Source: an uncultured Sphingobium sp. (lineage in GTDB: Bacteria; Pseudomonadota; Alphaproteobacteria; Sphingomonadales; Sphingomonadaceae). Taken from it: a DNA stretch of 35,016 bases. Below the pieces are notes generated by a model. The model worked only from the letters and a program-made list of their open reading frames with translations. It was not told the DNA's origin and searched no databases. The stretch covers positions 1-35,016 of the forward strand of contig CAMPHJ010000019.1 in the NCBI GenBank assembly GCA_946885845.1, read 5' to 3'. The translations under genes were made by a program, and so were the position numbers. Below, piece after piece: positions 1 to 10,092 of the stretch; position 1 is the stretch's first letter, and each line of letters opens with the position of its first letter.

Positions 1-52
1 CGCTGACCTCCTGCATGCCATGCAGGCGCTCTCCCAGCTGAGCTAAGGCCCC
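1..52 (-). tRNA. tRNA-Ala (anticodon GGC), 3' end cut by window edge
   Basis: Read on the minus strand the sequence starts GGGGCCTTAGCTCAGCTGGG, a typical alanine tRNA acceptor strand and D arm. The anticodon stem CCTGC/GCAGG encloses the loop ATGGCAT, giving anticodon GGC. The variable region begins, but the T arm and acceptor 3' strand lie outside the window. A 6-bp inverted repeat (64-69/78-83) lies just upstream in the leader. Confidence 0.93.
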
Positions 53-98
53 ATCCACCATCAGCGCCGCTTGGGTCCGGCGCTTCGGAGGCGCTGCA

Positions 99-125
99 AT
101 TATGCCGCAGCAACCCCCTTGGCAA
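99..125 (-). promoter_or_regulatory. possible promoter of tRNA-Ala
   Basis: On the minus strand TTGCCA (125-120) is followed, after a short 15-nt spacer, by CATAAT (104-99), a good -10 match. It lies about 45 bp before the tRNA-Ala 5' end and downstream of the TIGR02300 gene. The spacer is shorter than the usual 16-18, so this is tentative. Confidence 0.33.
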
Positions 126-138
126 GTGCTAAATTCGC

Positions 139-477
139 TTAATTGTCGATGTCATCGCCATCATTAGCCGCGGCGTCCACGCCCAGATCGTCGTCGCCAC
201 CAAGATCAACGTCATTGTCGGGCGAATCGCCGTCATCATCCACGTCCAGATCCAGGTCCAGATCGTCGTCAGCTGTCTCACGCTCACCGTCGGCGGTCTC
301 GATCACCTTCTTGGGCGCTTCCTCATAGGGCAGCGGCTGCTTGGATTTCAGGACCGGTTCGGGTTCCCATGCGGTGTTGCAACTGATGCAAACAACCGGG
401 TCGTTCTTGCCCAGGTCATAGAAGCGCGTGGCGCATTTCGGGCAGGTACGCTTCGTACCCCATTCAGCCTTGACCAT
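139..477 (-). CDS. TIGR02300-family protein: N-terminal zinc ribbon, acidic C-terminal tail
   Basis: This encodes 112 aa. The N-terminal half has two CxxC pairs (CPKC near residue 12 and CISC near residue 30) with the conserved FYDLGKNDPVVC segment between them, as in the alphaproteobacterial family known as TIGR02300. The family has no assigned function that I know of; the cysteines suggest a zinc ribbon. The last ~45 residues are almost entirely Asp, with Gly, Leu, Val and Asn, forming a disordered acidic tail. The start at 477 is preceded by AAGGACAAGG, a plausible ribosome binding site. The gene is divergent from aroA, and the shared 176-bp gap should hold both promoters. Family assignment is from recall of the motif; a nucleic-acid or protein interaction role is inference. 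Confidence 0.88.
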   Translation of the reverse strand: MVKAEWGTKRTCPKCATRFYDLGKNDPVVCISCNTAWEPEPVLKSKQPLPYEEAPKKVIETADGERETADDDLDLDLDVDDDGDSPDNDVDLGGDDDLGVDAAANDGDDIDN

Positions 478-653
478 GTCCGGCCTTGTCCTTCTCGCGA
501 ATGCTCAAACAGAAATCACGCGGCACGACAACGTCGTCCGCAAAGCGTGGCGCGCCTTGCCATAGCGGAACCGCGCTGTCAAAAGCCGGGCGCAAATTTT
601 CAGCTTTCGCAACGGATTCACGCGTGACCGCTTCTTCTGACCAGCCCTGCCCG

Positions 654-1973
654 ATGACTTTTTCCAGCGCGCCGCCGCTGTCCGGCCATGTGACCGTGCC
701 GGGCGACAAGAGCATTTCGCATCGATCGCTGATGCTTTCGGCCCTTGCGGTAGGCGAAAGTCGGGTGGAAGGCCTGCTGGAAGGTGAAGATGTCCTTGCA
801 ACCGCAGCGGCCATGCGCGCCATGGGCGCCGATATCCGGCGCGATGAAAATGGCGTGTGGCACATCAATGGCGTCGGCGTCGGCGGCCTTCTTCAGCCCC
901 AGACGGCGCTCGACATGGGAAATAGTGGCACATCGACCCGCCTGCTCATGGGCCTGGTCGCCAGCCATGGCATCACCGCCACTTTTATCGGCGACGCTTC
1001 GCTGAGCAAACGGCCCATGGCCCGTGTGACCGAGCCGCTTTCGCGCATGGGCGCAAGCTTCATGACCAGCCCCGGCGACCGGTTGCCGCTCACCATGCGG
1101 GGGGCCTGCCCTGCCGTCCCGCTCGACTATCGCCTTCCGGTCGCTTCGGCTCAGGTAAAGTCCGCCATCCTCCTCGCCGGTCTGAATGCCCCCGGCATCA
1201 CGCGGATCGTCGAGCCGGTTCCCACCCGCGACCATAGCGAACGCATGCTGAAAGGATTCGGCGCGGACCTGAAGGTCGAGGTTGAGGCCGATGGCACCCG
1301 CATCATCACCCTGACCGGGGAGGCAGAGCTTCGCCCCCAAGCCATCACTGTGCCCGGCGATCCATCGTCAGCTGCTTTCCCGATCGTCGCGGCGCTTATC
1401 ACGCCCGGTTCGGAAATCACGGTGACCAATGTCGGCATGAACCCGACCAGGGCTGGCCTGTTCGGAATCCTGTCGGCGATGGGCGCTGACCTCAACTTCT
1501 CCAATGAACGGGAAGTAGGCGGCGAACCGGTCGCCGACATCACTGCCCGTTATAGCAGGCTATCGGGCATCGACGTGCCGCCCGACGTCGCACCCAGCAT
1601 GATCGATGAATTTCCGGTCTTTTTCGTCGCGGCATCCTTTGCCCATGGCACCACACGGACCAGCGGCCTGGACGAATTGCGCGTCAAGGAATCCGATCGC
1701 ATCGCCCTGATGGCGCGGGGACTTACCCAGATCGGCGCACGGGTCCAGGAAGTCGAAGATGGCCTGATCATCGAAGGAACGGGCGGAGCGCCCCTGCCGG
1801 GCGGCAAATCCCCGCCAGTCATCGCGGCATCGCTCGACCATCGGATCGCGATGAGCTTTGCGGTTGCCGGTCTCGCCACGACCGGCGGACTGACGGTCGA
1901 TGACATGCGCCCCGTTGCGACGAGTTTCCCTGGCTTCACCGCCCTGCTCCAGACGCTGGGCGCGATCCCATGA
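654..1973 (+). CDS. aroA: 3-phosphoshikimate 1-carboxyvinyltransferase (EPSP synthase), class II-like
   Basis: This 439-aa enzyme joins phosphoenolpyruvate and shikimate-3-phosphate, step six of the shikimate pathway. Diagnostic blocks are PGDKSISHRSL at the N-terminus, GNSGTSTRLLMG, the FIGDASLSKRPM segment, QVKSAILLAGL, TRDHSE, and LRVKESDR followed by LDHRIAMS near the C-terminus. The open frame continues 56 codons upstream to 486, but family similarity begins at MTFSSAPPLSGHV, so I place the start at 654; no strong Shine-Dalgarno is visible there. Sequence style resembles class II enzymes such as CP4: the E. coli Pro101 position is Leu, while the Gly96 position keeps Gly. The stop overlaps the next gene by ATGA. 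It leads aroA-membrane protein-cmk. Confidence 0.96.
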   Translation: MTFSSAPPLSGHVTVPGDKSISHRSLMLSALAVGESRVEGLLEGEDVLATAAAMRAMGADIRRDENGVWHINGVGVGGLLQPQTALDMGNSGTSTRLLMGLVASHGITATFIGDASLSKRPMARVTEPLSRMGASFMTSPGDRLPLTMRGACPAVPLDYRLPVASAQVKSAILLAGLNAPGITRIVEPVPTRDHSERMLKGFGADLKVEVEADGTRIITLTGEAELRPQAITVPGDPSSAAFPIVAALITPGSEITVTNVGMNPTRAGLFGILSAMGADLNFSNEREVGGEPVADITARYSRLSGIDVPPDVAPSMIDEFPVFFVAASFAHGTTRTSGLDELRVKESDRIALMARGLTQIGARVQEVEDGLIIEGTGGAPLPGGKSPPVIAASLDHRIAMSFAVAGLATTGGLTVDDMRPVATSFPGFTALLQTLGAIP

Positions 1974-2221
1974 CGTTCGACCTTGCCAATATCATAGGCC
2001 TGATTGGGAGCGCTTTGATGGTCGGCGCCTTTGCCTACAGCAACATGGCGCGGACGCTGAACTTCGTGCTGTTCAACCTGTTGAACCTGATAGGCGCACT
2101 GCTGCTGATCGCGTCGCTCACCGTCCATTTCAACATGGCGTCGATGGCGCTGGAAGTCGTATGGGCGCTGATTGCTATGGTCAGCCTATGGAAGGCGCTA
2201 AGGAAAGGAAGGCCGACATGA
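1970..2221 (+). CDS. small integral membrane protein (CBU_0592-like)
   Basis: This 83-aa protein is almost wholly hydrophobic, with about three membrane segments (roughly residues 5-25, 30-50 and 55-77) and a basic C-terminus ending WKALRKGRPT. It resembles the small CBU_0592-type membrane proteins; their function is unknown to me. Its ATG overlaps the aroA stop as ATGA (1970-1973), and its own TGA overlaps the cmk ATG the same way (2218-2221). All three genes are therefore probably translated in a coupled manner. The tight placement between aroA and cmk supports it being real. Nothing in the sequence indicates a substrate, and a link to aromatic or nucleotide metabolism is only positional. 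Confidence 0.85.
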   Translation: MTFDLANIIGLIGSALMVGAFAYSNMARTLNFVLFNLLNLIGALLLIASLTVHFNMASMALEVVWALIAMVSLWKALRKGRPT

Positions 2222-2853
2222 TTGTTGCCGTCGACGGCCCTGCCGCTTCGGGCAAGGGCACCATCGCCCGCGCCTTGGCCGATCATTATGGCCTTCCATG
2301 CCTGGACACGGGCTTGCTGTACCGGGCCGTGGGGCTGTCCGTACTGAAGGCGAGCGGAGACCCGGACCTTGAAGCGGACGCTCTTGCCGCATGCGATTTT
2401 CAGGATACGGTCCTGTCAGACCCTTCCCTGCGGACAGAGGCGGTCGGATCGCTCGCCTCTCGCGTATCCATCCACCCGACGGTACGGGAAGCGCTGATCC
2501 AGAGGCAGCGCGATTTCGCCGCTCAGCCAGGTGGCGCTATCCTGGATGGACGTGACATCGCCACGGTCATCGTGCCCGATGCCGATGCCAAGATTTTCGT
2601 GACCGCCAGCGTTCATGTGCGCGCGCAACGCCGCTATGACGATGGCATCGCTCATGGCGGCCACCCCGATATGGACAGCCTGATCGCCGACATCCAGGCC
2701 CGCGATACGCGCGACATGAGCCGCGACCATGCTCCATTGCGCGTGGCCGATGGCGCGGACTTGCTCGACACCAGCAATTTGACTATAGACGCCGCCGTCC
2801 AGCAAGCCATCGCGCTGGTGGACGCCCAGTTGGAACGTCGGCGTAAAGCCTGA
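2218..2853 (+). CDS. cmk: (d)CMP kinase
   Basis: This 211-aa cytoplasmic kinase phosphorylates CMP and dCMP with ATP. The N-terminus carries the P-loop AVDGPAASGKGT, followed by LDTGLLYRAVG; the ILDGRDIATVIVPDAD segment and ARDTRDMSRDHAPL are characteristic of bacterial CMP kinases. Length matches the family (about 210-230 aa). The start at 2218 is fixed by the P-loop position and by the ATGA overlap with the preceding gene; the same frame is open back to 1900 in a region that encodes aroA and the membrane protein in other frames. A strong terminator follows ten bases after the stop, so rpsA does not depend on this transcript alone. Confidence 0.96.
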   Translation: MIVAVDGPAASGKGTIARALADHYGLPCLDTGLLYRAVGLSVLKASGDPDLEADALAACDFQDTVLSDPSLRTEAVGSLASRVSIHPTVREALIQRQRDFAAQPGGAILDGRDIATVIVPDADAKIFVTASVHVRAQRRYDDGIAHGGHPDMDSLIADIQARDTRDMSRDHAPLRVADGADLLDTSNLTIDAAVQQAIALVDAQLERRRKA

Positions 2854-2862
2854 CACAGCGAC

Positions 2863-2890
2863 GGCGCGTGGCATTTCCACGCGCCCTTTT
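2863..2890 (+). terminator. rho-independent terminator after cmk
   Basis: A perfect 9-bp stem, GGCGCGTGG (2863-2871) with CCACGCGCC (2877-2885), encloses the loop CATTT and is followed by CTTTT. It lies ten bases after the cmk stop codon and before the rpsA leader. Confidence 0.85.
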
Positions 2891-3020
2891 CGCTTTTCTG
2901 CTGAGCGTCGACTCCCGATGGCTGATGGACGTTCGTGCGGCATTCGGTCGGGCGGACGTTTTGGCCTAAAGACCGCCGGATACAACCGGCAGGCCAGCAA
3001 TGATGAATGAAGGACTATTT

Positions 3021-4733
3021 ATGGCCTCTACGGCATTCCCCTCGCGCGACGATTTCGCCGCGCTTCTGAACGAAGCTCTCGGTGGTGAAGATGGCGGCTT
3101 TGAAGGCCGCGTCGTCAAGGGCACTGTAACCGGCATCGAAAACGACATGGCGCTGATCGACGTCGGCCTGAAGTCGGAAGGCCGCGTGCCGCTGCGCGAA
3201 TTCGCCGCGCCTGGCCAGAAGGCTGACCTGAAGGTCGGCGACGAAGTCGAAGTCTATGTCGATCGCGTCGAAAACGCCCATGGCGAAGCAATGCTGTCGC
3301 GCGACCGCGCGCGCCGCGAAGCCGCATGGGACAAGCTGGAATCCGAATTCACCGAAAGCGCCCGCGTCGAAGGCGTCATCTTCGGCCGCGTCAAGGGTGG
3401 CTTCACCGTCGACCTCGACGGCGCCGTGGCGTTCCTGCCCGGCAGCCAGGTCGACATCCGCCCCGTGCGCGACGTCACCCCGCTGATGGACATTCCGCAG
3501 CCTTTCCAGATCCTGAAGATGGATCGCCGCCGCGGCAACATCGTCGTGTCGCGCCGCGCCATCCTGGAAGAAACCCGCGCCGAACAGCGCAGCGGCCTTA
3601 TCCAGACGCTGGCCGAAGGTCAGATCATCGAAGGCGTGGTCAAGAACATCACCGACTATGGTGCGTTCGTTGATCTGGGCGGCATCGATGGCCTGCTGCA
3701 CGTCACCGACCTGTCGTACAAGCGCATCAACCACCCCAACGAGATGATCAACATCGGCGATACCGTCCGTGTCCAGATCATCCGCATCAACCGCGACACC
3801 CAGCGCATCAGCCTGGGCATGAAGCAGTTGGAAAGCGATCCGTGGGAAGGCGCCGCCGCCAAGTATCCGATCGGCGCGAAGCTGTCGGGCCGTGTCACGA
3901 ACATCACCGAATATGGTGCGTTCGTCGAACTGGAAGCCGGCATCGAAGGCCTGGTCCATGTTTCGGAAATGTCCTGGACCAAGAAGAACGTGCATCCCGG
4001 CAAGATCGTTTCGACCAGCCAGGAAGTCGAAGTCCTGGTTCTGGAAGTCGATCCCGAAAAGCGCCGTATCTCGCTTGGCCTCAAGCAGGCCCAGAGCAAT
4101 CCCTGGGACAGCTTTGCAGAACGCCACCCGATCGGTTCGACCGTCGAAGGCGAAGTCAAGAACGCGACCGAATTCGGTCTGTTCATCGGTCTGGACGGCG
4201 ACGTGGACGGCATGGTCCACATGTCGGACATCGCATGGGGCATTTCGGGCGAAGACGCGCTGGCGCTGCACCGCAAGGGCGAGACTGTCGAAGCCGTTGT
4301 CCTGGACATCGACGTCGAGAAGGAACGCATCAGCCTTGGCATGAAGCAGCTTGAGCGTGGCGGCCCTGCCGCTGGCGGCACATCTGCCGCTGCAGCCGGT
4401 CTGAACAAGAACGCGATCGTCACCGTGACCGTTCTGGAAGTGCGCGACGGCGGCCTGGAAGTACAGGCCGGCGAAGATGGCGCCACTGGTTTCATCAAGC
4501 GCAGCGACCTTGGCCGCGACCGCGACGAACAGCGTTCGGAACGCTTCCAGCTGGGTCAGAAGTTCGACGCCATGGTTACCGGTTTCGACCGCGCCAAGAA
4601 GCCAACCTTCTCCGTCAAGGCGATGCAGATCGCTGAAGAGAAGCAGGCCGTGGCTCAGTACGGATCGTCCGACAGCGGCGCGTCGCTGGGCGACATTCTG
4701 GGCGAAGCGCTGAAGGCCAAGAGCGAAGGCTGA
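3021..4733 (+). CDS. rpsA: 30S ribosomal protein S1
   Basis: This 570-aa protein has six S1 (OB-fold) domains, beginning near GRVVKGTVTGI, ARVEGVIFGRV, GQIIEGVVKNI, GAKLSGRVTNI, GSTVEGEVKNA and NAIVTVTVLEV. The domain count is that of enterobacterial S1. S1 binds mRNA on the 30S subunit and helps initiation. I choose the ATG at 3021 because AAGGA stands seven bases upstream; an in-frame ATG at 3000 has no such site. A small GCCGG/CCGGC hairpin (2975-2990) lies in the leader. A terminator upstream suggests its own promoter, and a strong terminator follows. The order cmk-rpsA-ihfB is as in E. coli. Confidence 0.97.
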   Translation: MASTAFPSRDDFAALLNEALGGEDGGFEGRVVKGTVTGIENDMALIDVGLKSEGRVPLREFAAPGQKADLKVGDEVEVYVDRVENAHGEAMLSRDRARREAAWDKLESEFTESARVEGVIFGRVKGGFTVDLDGAVAFLPGSQVDIRPVRDVTPLMDIPQPFQILKMDRRRGNIVVSRRAILEETRAEQRSGLIQTLAEGQIIEGVVKNITDYGAFVDLGGIDGLLHVTDLSYKRINHPNEMINIGDTVRVQIIRINRDTQRISLGMKQLESDPWEGAAAKYPIGAKLSGRVTNITEYGAFVELEAGIEGLVHVSEMSWTKKNVHPGKIVSTSQEVEVLVLEVDPEKRRISLGLKQAQSNPWDSFAERHPIGSTVEGEVKNATEFGLFIGLDGDVDGMVHMSDIAWGISGEDALALHRKGETVEAVVLDIDVEKERISLGMKQLERGGPAAGGTSAAAAGLNKNAIVTVTVLEVRDGGLEVQAGEDGATGFIKRSDLGRDRDEQRSERFQLGQKFDAMVTGFDRAKKPTFSVKAMQIAEEKQAVAQYGSSDSGASLGDILGEALKAKSEG

Positions 4734-4773
4734 AACCCTTCGATATAGCTTTCGATATAGCGAAAGTAATAAG

Positions 4774-4808
4774 GCCCGCCGGAACTTCATTCCGGCGGGC
4801 TTTTTCTT
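4774..4808 (+). terminator. rho-independent terminator after rpsA
   Basis: A perfect 11-bp stem, GCCCGCCGGAA (4774-4784) with TTCCGGCGGGC (4790-4800), has a 5-nt loop CTTCA and is followed by TTTTTCTT. A second, smaller hairpin CTTTCG-ATATAG-CGAAAG (4749-4766), partly made of the direct repeat CGATATAG (4741-4748, 4753-4760), precedes it. Confidence 0.93.
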
Positions 4809-4908
4809 ATCCCAAAATAAGAAATGACTACCGACAATGGCCAATTGTCAGGGGTTTGCGGATTCAGTATGAATGCTATGGGAACCAGAAGGGGGAGCTG
4901 GAGGACCG

Positions 4909-5196
4909 ATGATACGTTCAGAATTGATTCAGACGTTGGCGGATGAAAATCCGGACCTGGGCCTTCCAGAGGTCGAGAGGATCGTTGACCTTTTCTTCAA
5001 GGAAATTGTCGAGCAGCTGTCGGGCGGGGGCCGGGTCGAGCTGCGCGGTTTCGGGGCATTTACGACGCGTGCACGGGACGCGCGGACCGGGCGCAATCCG
5101 CGCACGGGGGAACAGGTGCCGGTGTCGGCCAAGCGCGTGCCCTATTTCAAACCGGGCAAAGAAATGCGTGAACGGCTGAACAGCAAGGTGACTTGA
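4909..5196 (+). CDS. ihfB: integration host factor subunit beta
   Basis: This 95-aa protein belongs to the HU/IHF DNA-bending family. It begins [17 protein letters not shown] and contains the beta-arm signature [18 protein letters not shown], then the [14 protein letters not shown] tail typical of IHF-beta. The partner is IHF-alpha, which is not in this window. The start at 4909 follows GGAGG with good spacing; the frame is open back to 4873 but similarity is not. It follows rpsA, as in the E. coli rpsA-ihfB order, but the terminator between them suggests a separate promoter. A CCTTGACG/CGTCAGGG hairpin (5209-5238) lies between its stop and tRNA-Leu. Confidence 0.94.
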   Translation: MIRSELIQTLADENPDLGLPEVERIVDLFFKEIVEQLSGGGRVELRGFGAFTTRARDARTGRNPRTGEQVPVSAKRVPYFKPGKEMRERLNSKVT

Positions 5197-5249
5197 TCGC
5201 CGCCGCGTCCTTGACGTCGAAGCGCGCAAGCGTCAGGGGGTAAAGCCAT

Positions 5250-5335
5250 GCGGACGTGGCGAAATCGGTAGACGCAGCGGACTTAAAATCCGCCTCCCCC
5301 TGGGAATGCGGGTTCAAGTCCCGCCGTCCGCACCA
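5250..5335 (+). tRNA. tRNA-Leu (anticodon TAA)
   Basis: The acceptor stem GCGGACG (from 5250) pairs with CGTCCGC (5325-5331), followed by discriminator A and an encoded CCA. The anticodon stem GCGGA/TCCGC encloses CTTAAAA, anticodon TAA. The long variable arm (CTCCCCCTGGGAAT region) and the D-loop TGGCGAAATCGGTAGACGC are those of a class II leucine tRNA. GGTTCAAGTCC gives the T arm. Confidence 0.97.
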
Positions 5336-5409
5336 GGTGGAAATCGATATGGCCAGGCTGGATCAGCTATAAGGCTGGAAATTCTGCTGGCTTGCCGCGA
5401 TGATGCGGC

Positions 5410-7194
5410 ATGACCGGTGCGATCAATCCCCATAGTTTCAGCGATTCCCTCGTCATCCTGGGCGCGGCAGGATTGGTTATCCCGGCCTTTGCCAGATTTC
5501 GCGTCAGTCCGGTGATCGGTTTTATCCTGGTGGGCCTGGCGGTAGGGCCAGCAGGGCTTGGGTCGCTCGTAAGCCAATATCCGTGGCTCTTTCATGTCAC
5601 TATTTCCAATCAGGAAGCCATAGAGCCGTTCGCGGAACTTGGCGTCATATTGCTGCTATTCTCAATCGGGTTGGAACTTAGTTTTCGGCGGCTGTGGACC
5701 ATGAGGACCCAGGTGTTCGGCGTCGGCGCGACTGAACTGATCGGCAGCGCCACCCTGATAGCCGGAGGCCTTTATGCATTGGGGCAGTCGGCAGCGGGGG
5801 CTTTTGGCCTTGGCCTTGCGCTCGCCCTGTCATCGACCGCCGTGGTGCTTCCTATCGTCGGCACCCAAAGCGCGGTCGGGCGCGCCGCCTTTTCTATGTT
5901 GTTGTTCGAAGATTTGGCGCTTGTGCCAATCATCTTCATGCTCGGTGCGCTCGCGCCATCGATTGCGACCAGCCCCGATGGTGCGTGGACGGAGTTGGCG
6001 AGCACTTTGTTCAAGGGTGGCGTGACCATCGCGGTCATGCTGGTGCTCGGCCGAATTTTCCTGCCACATATTTTTCGCCAGGCAGCTCGCACGAAGAGCC
6101 CTGAGGTGTTTCTGGCAGCCAGCCTGCTGGTCGTCATCGTATCCAGCCTCGCCACGTCAATCGCGGGACTATCCCCCATTGTGGGGGCGTTGCTGGCGGG
6201 GCTGTTGATCGCCGAAACCGACTATCATGGCGAAGTCGAAGTCATGACCGCTCCGTTCAAGGGGCTGGCGCTGGGCGTGTTCCTGATCACCGTCGGCATG
6301 AGCCTGGACGTTCGCGTCATCCTGGCCAACTGGCCATCGCTGGTCCTTGCCGTGTTGGGAGTTGTCGTCGCCAAGACGCTGGTTACAGCGGCGCTCCTGT
6401 ATTTCTCCGGGGCGCGCAAGGGAGTGGCCCTGGAGGTTGGCGTGCTGATGTCCAGCCCGTCGGAAACAACCCTCATCGTCCTGACGGCAGCGGCAGCGGC
6501 GCAACTCATCCTGCCTTCTACCGCCGCATTCTGGCAAATCGTGACCGCAATCGGCCTGACCATCACGCCATTGCTGGCCAGGATCGGCCATGATTTCGCC
6601 CGCCGACTGGAAATGGCGCTGGGTGAGGAGATGACCGACGCCGAAGTGGAAAGCACTGAAGCCGCCGCCGTCGTCATTGGCTTCGGTCGGGTCGGGCGCA
6701 TGGTGTGCGACCTTCTGCGTGTTCATAATCAGCGCTTCATCGTCGTGGAATCCGACGCGGATGTCGTCGCCGAAGCCCGGCGCAGCGGATATCCCATCCT
6801 TTTTGGCGACGTGTCGCGTGTCGAAATGATGGACAAGCTGCGGTTGGGCCATGCGCGCGCCCTGATCCTGACGATGGACGACCCGGTGCTGTCCATTCGC
6901 GTGACCAAGCGCGTCCGGGGATGGGTGCCCGACCTTCCGATCATCGCACGCGCCCGCGATACCAATCATGCCGCGCAGCTTTACCAGGCCGGGGCCAGCG
7001 ACGCCGTGCCTGAAACGCTGGAAAGCTCGCTCCAACTCGCTGAAACAGCGCTTGTTGATCTGGGCGTGGCGATGGGTCCGGTGATCGCGTCCATCCACCA
7101 GACGCGCGAGGACCTGCGGATGGGGATCAAGGAGGCGGCGCATATGGAGACAGCGCCGAAACTGCGAAGGCTGCGGACAGATGAGGTGCCCTGA
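5410..7194 (+). CDS. Kef-type monovalent cation:proton antiporter (CPA2) with RCK domain
   Basis: This 594-aa inner-membrane protein has two parts. Residues ~1-400 form a Na/H-exchanger (CPA2) fold of about twelve hydrophobic helices, including LLLFSIGLELSF, LALALSSTAVVLP and LLFEDLALVPIIF. Residues ~415-540 form a TrkA-N/RCK nucleotide-binding domain starting AAVVIGFGRVGRMV, with the GxGxxG Rossmann motif. This is the layout of KefB/KefC potassium efflux systems. I see no KefF/KefG partner beside it, so whether glutathione adducts gate it, or another ligand does, is open. The start at 5410 lacks a clear ribosome binding site. The gene converges on alaS. KefB and KefC cannot be told apart here. 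Confidence 0.9.
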   Translation: MTGAINPHSFSDSLVILGAAGLVIPAFARFRVSPVIGFILVGLAVGPAGLGSLVSQYPWLFHVTISNQEAIEPFAELGVILLLFSIGLELSFRRLWTMRTQVFGVGATELIGSATLIAGGLYALGQSAAGAFGLGLALALSSTAVVLPIVGTQSAVGRAAFSMLLFEDLALVPIIFMLGALAPSIATSPDGAWTELASTLFKGGVTIAVMLVLGRIFLPHIFRQAARTKSPEVFLAASLLVVIVSSLATSIAGLSPIVGALLAGLLIAETDYHGEVEVMTAPFKGLALGVFLITVGMSLDVRVILANWPSLVLAVLGVVVAKTLVTAALLYFSGARKGVALEVGVLMSSPSETTLIVLTAAAAAQLILPSTAAFWQIVTAIGLTITPLLARIGHDFARRLEMALGEEMTDAEVESTEAAAVVIGFGRVGRMVCDLLRVHNQRFIVVESDADVVAEARRSGYPILFGDVSRVEMMDKLRLGHARALILTMDDPVLSIRVTKRVRGWVPDLPIIARARDTNHAAQLYQAGASDAVPETLESSLQLAETALVDLGVAMGPVIASIHQTREDLRMGIKEAAHMETAPKLRRLRTDEVP

Positions 7195-7238
7195 CGCCGA
7201 CGCATTCGCGACGGATTTTTGAGCTACTCCAGTGGCAC

Positions 7239-7255
7239 GGGGAAGCAATTTCCCC
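7239..7255. terminator. hairpin between convergent antiporter and alaS genes
   Basis: GGGGAA (7239-7244) pairs with TTCCCC (7250-7255) around the loop GCAAT. It lies in the 97-bp gap between two converging genes. No clear T-run follows on either strand, so a terminator role is only suggested by position. Confidence 0.35.
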
Positions 7256-7291
7256 TTAAGGAAAGCGCCCCCTGCGCACCTATGGCCAACG

Positions 7292-9946
<2,655 letters not shown>

Positions 9947-10092
9947 GGGGGCGATTTAGTTGCAAGCGCCCCGGCGCACAAGCGGGGCTTTTCACCGCAG
10001 GGGTCGAGCGGGTTTTCTTATCCGACAGGCGGGGATGGCCTTTGGATGATGTCGCCATTGCCCCGGCGATGAATGGCCACTAATCCCCCAGC

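Noticed and set aside
486..653. 56-codon N-terminal extension of aroA
   Set aside because: The frame is open, but EPSP synthase similarity begins at 654 and the extension is low-complexity and covers the divergent promoter region.
3600..4350. Internal direct repeats in rpsA
   Set aside because: They are the repeated S1 domains of the protein, not a DNA repeat element.
3015..4844. 609-codon open frame antisense to rpsA
   Set aside because: It mirrors the biased codon usage of rpsA, has no recognisable domain and contradicts a clear six-domain S1 gene on the other strand.
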